64,000 nucleotides of DNA, taken from positions 400,596,939 to 400,660,938 of the forward strand of contig NC_081406.1 in NCBI RefSeq assembly GCF_030272615.1, read 5' to 3'. A program made the position numbers and the translations under genes. The notes under the pieces were generated by a model. The model searched no databases. It had not been told where the DNA came from and was given only the letters and a program-made list of their open reading frames with translations. Shown in pieces: positions 55,844 to 64,000 of this stretch. Source of the DNA: Cryptomeria japonica (Eukaryota > Streptophyta > Pinopsida > Cupressales > Cupressaceae). The first letter of the stretch is position 1. Every line of letters begins with the position of its first letter.

Positions 55844-57484
55844 TCAAAGAAATGTTATATTAGGGATGAATCTCCTTACAAAATTGATTCTGCCTATAAA
55901 GCTTTGAAGGCCTTTCTTATGTATAGGTAAAGGCAAACCTAAAATAGCCCTTACCCTCTTCGGATCTATGGTTATTCCATGTTTGGAGACAATATAGCCC
56001 AACAACTTACCCTCGTGTACTGCAAAAATACACTTTTTGGGATTTAAAGATATTCCATATTCTCTACACCTTTCAAAAATTTGCCTTAAGTGAGAAAAGT
56101 TCTGTTCCACATGCTTTGAAAAAATGGTTACATCATCAAGATAAACCAAAAAAAAATTATTTATAAGACCTTGGAAGGCCATATCCATTGCCCTCTGAAA
56201 GGTTGCTCCTACATTAGACAAACCAAAAGGCATTTTCCTATATGCCATTGTTCCCCATTTTGTAGTAGAGGCAGTTTTAAATTGGTCATCCTCTTTTACC
56301 AAACTCTGATTATAACCAGAACAACCATCAAGTAGTGAAAATCTATTTGAACCTGAAACTACTTGTAAGATTTGTTCCATTGAGGGCAATGGGTAATGAT
56401 CTTTTAGAGAAGCTCTGTTAAGATCTCTAAAGTCTACACAAAGTCTAAGCTCACCATTCTTCTTTCTTACAGGAACCAAATTTGAAACCCAAGATGTATT
56501 CTTTATAGGAAAGATGATATTATCTTGGATCATCTTGTTTAGATATGTCTTCGTGAGATTCTTGAGTTTTGGATTAAGGGGCCTTTTCTTTTGTCTCACG
56601 GGCTTGGCATCAACTTCCAAATCTATGGTGTGTTGGGCTAATGTGGGGTTAAATCCCTTCAAATATTCATACTGCCATGCAAATACATCATTGAACTCTT
56701 GAAAAAGCAAAATAAATGCCTGTTTCTCATTAGTTGTACATACCTTTCCAAACTTTAACAACTTATCTCTGAAGATCTCAATAGGTTCATAGTGCTCCTC
56801 TTTAACTAGCATGCTTCCCTTTTCCTTTCTAACCTGATCATCAGTGTTAAATATTGACTCAATGGTTACCAATCCCTTTGGCAGCTTATTAGTTTTCAAT
56901 TGAACAATCTGATTTTCATATTGCTTTACAAACTTATGCTGATTACTAGCTGCAAATTCAGTCTCTTCAATAAGAAAATTAATAATTTGTTCATCTAAAT
57001 CAAAGACTTGCCAATTGACACTGTTATCTGGAATTGAAGGCCTAATAACCACTTTGACATATTGTTGTCTTTCAATATTTCTTACCTCATCTGGTATGTC
57101 AAATTGAGCACCCAAGGCAACCAACTTATCTACTTCCTTATTCTGATTTCTAGGCACTAAGAGCAGATTGAAAGCATCAAATTCTTCAATTAAGTCCCAT
57201 ATCCTATGCTTATACATTTTAAGGACATAATGTTTAGTCACATTGACACCTCTTACTTGATTTACCACTAGCTCACTGTCCCCAAATACTTGCAAACACT
57301 TTACATTTCTTTTTCTAGCCCATTCCAATCCATGTGCAAGTGACTCATATTCAACTGTATTATTAGTACAGCTAAAAGAAAATCTAAAGGCTGAAAAGTA
57401 TTTCTTACCTTCAGGAGAGATTAACATAACACCACCACCAGAACCAACCTTTCTCCTCGCGCCATCAAAATAGAGTTGCCACAA
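55844..57484 (-). CDS. pol: I pol fragment: RNase H domain fused ahead of reverse transcriptase (546 codons open)
   Basis: Longest clean frame in the window. Residues 1-125 form an RNase H fold: LYFDGARRK (Asp), NNTVEYESL (Glu), FGDSELVVNQ (Asp) and NKEVDKLVALGA (Asp), so the four-residue active site is present. After a linker, RT runs from about residue 280: HTIDLEVDAKPVRQKKR, LVPVRKKNGELRLCVDFRDLN, SLLDGCSGYNQ, MPFGLSNVGATFQRAM, VYLDDVTIFS and LGYIVSKHGI. The ATG is probably internal to a larger polyprotein, since protease reads into it up to a TAA at 57485. It would need the rest of pol to act. Confidence 0.88.
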   Translation of the reverse strand: MWQLYFDGARRKVGSGGGVMLISPEGKKYFSAFRFSFSCTNNTVEYESLAHGLEWARKRNVKCLQVFGDSELVVNQVRGVNVTKHYVLKMYKHRIWDLIEEFDAFNLLLVPRNQNKEVDKLVALGAQFDIPDEVRNIERQQYVKVVIRPSIPDNSVNWQVFDLDEQIINFLIEETEFAASNQHKFVKQYENQIVQLKTNKLPKGLVTIESIFNTDDQVRKEKGSMLVKEEHYEPIEIFRDKLLKFGKVCTTNEKQAFILLFQEFNDVFAWQYEYLKGFNPTLAQHTIDLEVDAKPVRQKKRPLNPKLKNLTKTYLNKMIQDNIIFPIKNTSWVSNLVPVRKKNGELRLCVDFRDLNRASLKDHYPLPSMEQILQVVSGSNRFSLLDGCSGYNQSLVKEDDQFKTASTTKWGTMAYRKMPFGLSNVGATFQRAMDMAFQGLINNFFLVYLDDVTIFSKHVEQNFSHLRQIFERCREYGISLNPKKCIFAVHEGKLLGYIVSKHGITIDPKRVRAILGLPLPIHKKGLQSFIGRINFVRRFIPNITFL

Positions 57485-58139
57485 TTAATTGTTCAATTGT
57501 TCACCCTGCTTGTTGGACAATTGATTGTCATCCTTTTCAATATTAGGGACAATGACACCTTCTTCATGGATCATGTAGACACCTAGCTCTAATTCTTCCA
57601 TATGCTTGAATGGATCTTCCTCATCATTTTGTACTGCCCATTCATCTAATACTACATCAGGTATCACTTCTATTGGAGTGTTTGGATCTGGGATATCAGG
57701 TTGTTCATTAGATTCTTTTATAGACAAATTTGCATTAACAACACTTGGGATGTATGGTTCTATATGATAATTAGCTAACAATTCTGATTTTATGGTCACT
57801 TTGGTACCATATCTTGTTCTAAAAAACATGTGTGACCAATCAGAAGAAAAATAACCACCCAACTTGGCTGTGAAATCTTTGGACAAGCATAAAGCAAAGT
57901 AAGGTGGAAGATCTATGATGCAAACATCTTGTGGGATTGAGAAGTTTGGGCATGCATGCAATATGAGATCCAAATTTTTAATCAACCTATTGTGTTTACT
58001 GTTGTCCCATCTAACTAGACTACCCCTTTTGAAATAGGCTCATATGTTAAAGCCAACTTATCAACTATCTTCTTTGGCATGATAGAATTACTTGCACCTG
58101 AATCAATCATACAATTATGCACTATGTGCTGACCTATGA
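57485..58139 (-). pseudogene. pol: I pol: aspartic protease and linker
   Basis: The active site IDSGASNSIMPKK lies near 58100. After a TAG and a shift, the frame 57985-57485 carries DLILHACPNFSIPQDVCIIDL and KDFTAKLGGYFSSDWSHMFF, a segment typical of Tat-type elements, then an acidic linker and a TAA just before the RNase H domain. The protease would cut the polyprotein in the particle. Confidence 0.78.
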
Positions 58140-60160
58140 TTAAAGGAAGATAAAAAGGAGGGGTTTAACCTTTTGAGTTTGTTGTTCGCCCTTCTTTTCT
58201 TGAGGGACATTAGATAAGACTACTTTGGGTTGTTCATTAGGAAGCTCTTGTGACAAAGAGATGTTAGACAAGACATTTTTAAGCAAATCTTTTTTCCCTG
58301 GTAGAGCTAAGGAATCCCACATTGAGACATTGACACACATCTTTTTCAAGTAATCCAAAATATTAAATGAGCTTGTACTAACCTTCTGCTGCCCTCTTTT
58401 AACAATGACATCCTCTTGAACTTGTATTGTTGGTAATTGACCTCTTGGCTGATCCTTGTTGACCACTGGTTGCCCTTTTGGTAGGATTTGTATATTTGGA
58501 GTGGGTTAAGGTCCAGGTGGTGCTTGTCGGCTTGTAGAAGCCTAATTGATGCCTTTATCAGCTTGTTGTCCTATATCAATGGCTCTCTTTTTGGACCATG
58601 TATTGGCTGCAATAGAAGCATAGGACTGATTTTGATCTTGTGGCTGATTTACTCCACAAAATTCTTCACCTTTCCAATTGACCAAGGTAACATTCGGGCC
58701 TTGTTCAGAATGAGAAAATTGTTGATCATGAGTTCCATGAGTACTTTCTTCTAAGATAACAACATTATTTTGAACCATGAGTGCTTGATGTAGCATACCG
58801 TTTGAACAAGTGGTTTGATTATGAGGTTGGTTGCAAGGATAACACCAATTATAATCTGATGCCATGTTGTTTTAAGCTGGGATGATATATCTGGATGTGT
58901 TGGTAGTGTTGGGATTGTAAGGTATATTGGATCTTTGGTTATAATTTTTCCTTTGACCCTGAGGGTCAGCTTGATAAGGAGGCCTGTTCTGCTGATTATT
59001 CTGATAAGGGGCTTGATAAGGCTTGGTGTTCTAGTAAACTTTCTTCTCAATATCAGTCATTTTGTTACCAAAGCCTTGGAACATGGTTTTCATTTCATTT
59101 TTAAACTTCTGAAACTATTGATTCGGGTGTGTGACCTTATTTTCTTGGGCTCCAACTTGATAATTCAGTGCTGGTAAAGGTGGGATAACGACTAGAGGAG
59201 GCTCTAAAAGAGGTACAATAGGCTGTATTTTTGGAAATATGGGCATTGGGGGCCTAGGGGCTATTTTACCAGCCTAAATTAGGCAGTTTTCTGCCTAATA
59301 GCAACATCAAATGCATTTGGTAGAGTATTTGCACCCATAGACTGAATCATGACTAAAATGTCACTATTAAGTGCGCTAAGATAAGATAGAAATGCATCAG
59401 CACGAGTAGGCCTTACTATGATAGGGATTCTGCTCCAAGTCTTTTGGAAATGAAAATTGAAGTCGGTCATTTTCTCTTGAGGGGATCTCTTTATGGTACT
59501 CAATTGTTCTTATAGTGATAAATGGTCAGATTTGTCCTCAAACTATGAATTTAATCTATCACCCAGTTGATCCTAGGTATCAATTGACTTTATAGGTAGT
59601 CCTCTGAACCACTAAAGCATTTTCCCTTTAAATGAGGCAGTTAAGAGTCTGATTGCAACATTCTCTTGTGTGATATGATGTACACCACACAATGAAGCTA
59701 CATCCCTTATATGTTCTATAAGAGTGGTTTGATATTCTTCTATGAAAAAGGGTAGGCTTTTCAATCCTGCTACAGGAATATCATCATAATGAGTAAGATT
59801 CAAAGGGTTGCCTTGATTGAAAGGTACAAAAGGTTGAGCTCTTGGCAAAGCCATTGGGATAACAGGTGAATTTACTTGTGGACTCTGGGTAATAGGTGGT
59901 TGAATTGGAGTATTTGCAAAAAGAGGATTTATGCGGGTGGTAAAATTAGGCTGAGAATTAGGTAGAGGAGAAGAATTAGACAAGAGATCAGAATCTGGAA
60001 TTTCCTGAAATACTTCAACTGCAAAACTTTCAGGAAACTCAACTACTAAATTGGTTGCTTTCTTTGTCTTTTTTATTATCCTTGACCTTCTTTGCAATGG
60101 TGGTAGCTCAATATGCTCAGCCAGATCCTCACTCTATCTAGTTTGATACTTTCTCATATG
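58140..60160 (-). pseudogene. gag: I gag
   Basis: Open pieces: 60097-59612 (Pro-rich N-terminus, then LPFFIEEYQTTLIEHIRDVASLCGVHH and IRLLTASFKGK), 59503-59279 (EKMTDFNFHFQKTWSRIP, capsid end), 58865-58542 with a CYPCNQPHNQTTC zinc motif (C-x2-C-x3-H-x4-C) and 58466-58140 (linker to protease). The stretch 58866-59278 is Gln/Pro/Asn-rich and full of stops. An upstream ATG at about 60157 may be the true start. Confidence 0.78.
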
Positions 60161-60303
60161 CTACAAAATGTCACTAGATCTACATAGAAACCAAGAAAAT
60201 GAATCGCCAGGTATGAAAATTGTTGCCTTTGAAGGCTAGAATTGCTGCTCCTCACACCAAAAGTAGCAAGAGTGAATATTTGTTGAACTGAGATAGTTCA
60301 AAC

Positions 60304-60328
60304 GTGTCCCATTGGGTGTGCCAAAAAC
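60304..60328 (-). promoter_or_regulatory. I primer-binding site region
   Basis: Minus strand TTTTTGGCACACCCAATGGG, then ACAC, next to the right LTR: the TGGCAC-type priming site seen in many plant gypsy elements. I do not name the tRNA. Confidence 0.7.
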
Positions 60329-61733
60329 TATTGAAACACTTTGAACTAGTTCAAAGTTCAAGGTCAAAGTTGACTTAAAAAATATATACATTTGCTCATC
60401 TGTAGCCTTTTGCCACGTGTCAGCCTTTGATTTGCTCGCGGGTCCACTTTGTCTACCATGTCGGGTCTGCCACTAGACTTGGTCTACCTTGGTTCTTCAT
60501 CTTGACTGCCATCTTAACCGCCACTGGACCTGGACCCATCTTGCTACTAAGTCACATTGATAACTGGGTGTGCAACTTTTCCTTGCACCTTAGCGACAAC
60601 TATAAGATGTTTTGGATTTGTATGATCTTTAGCCTCTCTAAGCACTTTCTCTTATGCCACAGTGTCACTTCTTTTGGATCCAACTAGGCACCACCTCATC
60701 AGTAGCTATGTCATAGGGGATAATCATCGAGCAACTTCATCATGCAGTATATCGATGACCATTGATCAGACCTCAAACTGCCTGATCTTTAACACCTTAG
60801 CCGCTCACATTTTCCTCATGTACTTTGTCACCAAGTCACGGAGGTAACCGTTGAGCTTCTTTCTATAGTGGTATAGCAATAGCCCTTAAATATTTTAGAC
60901 TACTATTGATCTTCTCTTAATTTGCTCCACCTTTAACCCTAGCTGATCTTCTCTCTTGTGCCAAGTGTCAACATGTGTCACCCCCTGATTGGCTCAAGAG
61001 ATCCACCTAGGAACCACTTGTCTACCATGTATCTTAGGTCTTATGCCCTCTTCTCTGCAACATCATTAGTCACCAAATCACGATGATATCTGGAAAGCAT
61101 CTAAGCATCATGACATAGCGACAGCCGTTGGATCACCGCGATTTGCGTTGATCTTTCTTGAACTTTCTCGTTCTTTAGTGTCCTCCCGCCAGCTGGTTAT
61201 AAAATTAAGATGCCTTGAGATGCACACACATGGAGTCCACCAGGCCACGAGATGCCCCTTGCCAAAAGCTTTCAATCTTTTGACGCTTGATATGTGTGCG
61301 GCTTTAGATTTAAATGTTGAAAAGTTCCTCCCCACTACCAATGTGGGATAAATGTTCTTCATGCCTAGCGACTGAAACCACTTGGAAGGTCTCTGGCCTT
61401 TTTAAAACCCTCTTTGGCCACCAAGTAAAACATTTACACAGGCTGATTGCATCTTGCTATGATTTTCTTTTGGCCTTAAGGTTTTAATAGCCACGTCATT
61501 TCATCTACAGTTGAGCATAATATCTTTGTGATCTACAACATGCTGAGCTCAACCCTCGTGGGAGCCACATTTTAACCCACATGTTGTCTTACTTTCCTGT
61601 ATCTACACATGAAGCAAACAAGCTAGACAAAAATGGTGCATTTCTCTCCAGTTCATGATTTGATCTTTTCAAAATGAATGAATGCAAGGCTTCATTAGGG
61701 CACTAATTTTGGCTTGTGCAAAATTTGGTAACA
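60329..61733 (-). repeat. I 5' LTR (short form, 1405 bp)
   Basis: Plus strand TATTGAAACACTTTG ... ATTTGGTAACA. Matches 52331-53734 over its whole length but lacks the left-LTR segment 50863-52330. Carries the palindrome TTTGAACTAGTTCAAA at 60340-60355. No gene; frames on either strand at 60427-61362 are unsupported. Confidence 0.88.
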
Positions 61734-61738
61734 CTACC

Positions 61739-62600
61739 AAAGATTCTGAAATACTTAACTGTAGGTGTATGACCAAACCATAATGCATAAGGTGTCTTAT
61801 TGGTGTCTCCTTTGATACAAACTCTATTGAATGTATATACCACTATGCTCACAGCTTCTCTCTAATAGATATGAGGCAGATTAGATTCCATCATTATAGA
61901 TCTAGCTGCATCCAATATAGTTTTGTTTTTTCTTTCCACAACACCATTCTGCTGAGGTGTTCAGGATGCAGACAACTATCTCCTTATCCCATACTTCTCA
62001 CAATAACTGTTAAATTCACCAGATGTGAACTCACCACCCTAATTAGACTTTAAGCATTTAATATTCAACCCTATATCTATCTCAAATTTAGCTTTAAAGA
62101 TCTTGAACATTTCAAAAGCTTTAGATTTATCCCTTAGAAAAGTAACCCACATCATTCTAGAATAGTCATCAATGTTTAGAATGAAATATCTATTGCCCTA
62201 AAAAACTTTTTATTCTAGTAGGACCACACAAATTAGTATGAATAAAATCAAGAACATCATTATATTTGTCTTGTATACTCTTAAATAAGTTTTGACTTGC
62301 TTTCCCATTTGAGATTTCTTACATATTGTATTATAGGGCTTTACAATCTTAGTTATATCTCTAACAACCTTAGTTGAACTGATCTTTACAATGGGATCAA
62401 AATTCACATGACACAACCTCTTATGCCATAGACAACTCTCATCAATTTGTGCAATCAAACTTGTCTTCTCATCAGAGTTCAAATGAAATATATTACTTTT
62501 AGTTTGAGTACCAGTTGCAATCTCCAATCCAGATCTCGTGATGATTTTGGATTTTTCATTCTTGAGCTGTAATTGAAATCCCTTATCCACCAACTATCCT
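61739..62600 (-). pseudogene. pol: K pol: integrase core and GAG-pre region
   Basis: Continues K right of I. The minus strand from 62593 reads MVDKGFQLQLKNEKSKI, then LWHKRLCHVNFDPIVKIS; the Cys pair of the zinc end is damaged (ICKKSQMGKQ). After a shift at about 62215 the core follows: DDYSRMMW-like near 62165, QNGVVERKN-like near 61930 and TPYALWFGHTPTVKYFRIFGS to 61739. Many stops. Confidence 0.8.
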
Positions 62601-63964
62601 ACACTCAAATGATTATGCCTTAAAAATTCAACATAATAAACATTATCAATGTTATGCTTACCATCCAATGATATAGTTCCTCTCCCTCTGATCATGCATG
62701 CTTTGTCATCTCCAAATCTAACCTGACCACAATCAAATTCTTACAAAGATATAAACTTCCTTTTATCTCTAGTCATATGATGTGAATATCCACTGTCTAT
62801 CACCCATTCATCCTTGTCTTCAATTTTAGTAGCAAGGGCCTTTTCCTCATTTTGAATAATAGGTGTCGTAGCATCTTCCTTGATAGCCAAAAATACCCAT
62901 TCCTTTCCACTGTCGGATCCACTAGATGAATCTTGTGCTGGTTCATCATCATAATCAGTCACACCTTCCTCATCCGCATAGTAACATGATTGGTCTTTGT
63001 TTCTCCTATACTTATGCTTGTTCTGATAATCATGGTTAGGGCTAAAATATCTTCTATCTTTCTCCTCAAATCTTGAATTCCTCTCAGGAAATCTAGATGC
63101 AAAATGACCTATCTTATTACATGCAAAACATTTAAAAGGTGATTCTACTTCATACTTACTTCCTGTCGGACCTTTAGGTACTCTTCTAGAAAATATGGCT
63201 TCAAGTTTCTCAGACTCATCATATTCTTTCTTCATTTCCTCTAGTTCCTTCACATATAAATCTTTCCAATCAATCTTGCTGGTTGATGATGTAGATGTAT
63301 GAAAAGAAGATTTAGTCTTTGCAACTTCTTGAGGACCAAATTCTTCAAGATCAAAAGCAGATAACTTTCCAATTAAAGTATCCCTATTTAAAGAGGTGTT
63401 AGACATTGTTCTCAGCTCATTAATTGCAGTAGCCTTCATCTTTATAAGTCAGTGGAAAAGTTCTCAATACTTTAGAAACAATCTCATCTTCACTCAAAGA
63501 TCCACCACAACACTGAATTCCCATAACAATTTCATTAACTCTTTCCATAAAAGTAGAAATAATTTCATGTTCTTCCATCTTCAGGTTCTCATACCTTACC
63601 CACTAACCATTAAGTTTATAAATTTTAATAGTAGGGTCACCTTCATTCAATGTCTCCAACTTATCCCATATAGCCTTTGCAGATGATTGGACAATTAATC
63701 CCATTATTTGTTGATCAGAAAGTGCACTCAAGAGTGCTTCTATAGATCTATAGTCATTTTAAATGTTCTTATCCAAGTCTGCCAGAGGAGGATTGCCAGA
63801 TGCCAAATTATAAGGAGTATAGCCTTTCTCAGTGATCTCCCAAATCTCTTTCCCAATACATCTCAAATGAGTCTCCATCAGAATCTTCCATACTCTATTA
63901 TGTGCTGAATCAAGCTTAGGGATGTCTCTCTGAAAACAACTACAGATGAACTATTAGTTGCCAT
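62601..63964 (-). pseudogene. gag: K gag, zinc knuckle and protease site
   Basis: The start ATG is at 63964, by comparison with A. The N-terminal capsid (PKLDS, VWKILMETHLRCIGKEIW, ALLSALSDQQIMGLI) is frameshifted. An open frame at 63439-62741 holds NELRTMSNTSLNRDTLIGKL, the knuckle CFACNKIGHFASRF (last Cys to Phe), the acidic linker and protease EWVIDSGYSHHMTRD. A TAA follows at about 62738. The window ends about 8 bases before the expected PBS. Confidence 0.82.
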
Positions 63965-64000
63965 AGGATCTTCCTCAAGTGGTTAAGATTTTGTAGAGAG

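Larger units (their letters stand above)
50858..61733 (-). mobile_element. Ty3/gypsy LTR retrotransposon I (Tat-like), in integrase of K
   Basis: Minus-strand gypsy, 10.9 kb. LTRs are unequal (2877 left, 1405 right). Coding order on the minus strand: gag with CCHC-like motif, protease IDSGASN, an RNase H domain, RT, the usual RNase H, then integrase. RT before integrase marks it as gypsy. The extra RNase H, the protease-linker type and the large size suggest the Tat/Ogre side (inference). Broken by several stops, but it contains the cleanest long frame in the window. Confidence 0.9.
47316..64000 (-). mobile_element. Ty1/copia LTR retrotransposon K, split by gypsy I
   Basis: Minus-strand copia. 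3' LTR 47316-48513, then RNase H, RT and the integrase C-terminus to 50857. Gypsy I follows, then the integrase core, GAG-pre, protease, knuckle and gag from 61734 to 63964. The two halves join at FRIFGS-KCYIKRD, with the TSD CTATC/CTACC. The PBS and 5' LTR lie just past the window end. Sequence is closest to element A by eye. Inactive. Confidence 0.88.

Noticed and set aside
47316-64000. Two separate copia elements, one on each side of gypsy I
   Set aside because: Both halves are on the same strand, join at FRIFGS-KCYIKRD of integrase and share the TSD of I, so they are one split element.

Overview
The window looks like intergenic DNA from a seed plant with a large, retrotransposon-filled genome. 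A gymnosperm is plausible, but the sequence does not prove it. I see no rRNA, tRNA, CRISPR or bacterial-type operon, and no intact host gene. Nearly every base belongs to an LTR retrotransposon, mostly Ty1/copia with one large Ty3/gypsy element. The elements are old: coding frames carry in-frame stops and frameshifts. The insertion history can still be read from TG...CA LTR ends, primer-binding sites, polypurine tracts and target-site duplications (TSDs).

Layout, left to right. (1) 1-8667: two minus-strand copia elements. A (1-3297, cut by the window start) is inserted in the RNase H region of A2 (3298-8667). (2) 8668-11703: host stretch 'G', with a relic related to the gypsy LTR and a probable plus-strand LTR (10007-11484) packed with GGATAAG/CTTATCC motifs. 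(3) 11704-45398: copia F (plus strand, TSD GTTGT). It is split by copia C (14346-30160, TSD AAGGA) and copia D (31607-39167, TSD GGTTC), and by a 1.44 kb insert in its 3' LTR (43492-44935, TSD ATCTC). C contains the minus-strand copia B (16741-22533), whose gag contains a solo LTR (21124-22042, TSD AATTC). C also carries a 2774-bp tandem duplication of its integrase-RT-RNase H region. (4) 45399-47315: G resumes with a broken, unrecognised long open region. (5) 47316-64000: copia K (minus strand, right LTR outside the window), split in its integrase by gypsy element I (50858-61733, TSD CTATC/CTACC).

The nest is therefore G > F > C > B > solo LTR, five levels deep. In parallel G > K > I and F > D. 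Within each element the usual division of labour can be read: gag (capsid and CCHC nucleocapsid), protease, integrase and RT-RNase H. Copia elements have integrase before RT; gypsy I has RT before integrase. Gypsy I also has an extra RNase H domain ahead of RT, fused in the longest clean reading frame of the window (546 codons). No element looks autonomous.

The items I consider most worth follow-up are the unrecognised G reading frame and its GGATAAG-rich upstream LTR, the RNase H-RT order in element I, the post-decay tandem duplication in C, and paired substitutions in a palindrome in the LTRs of I.
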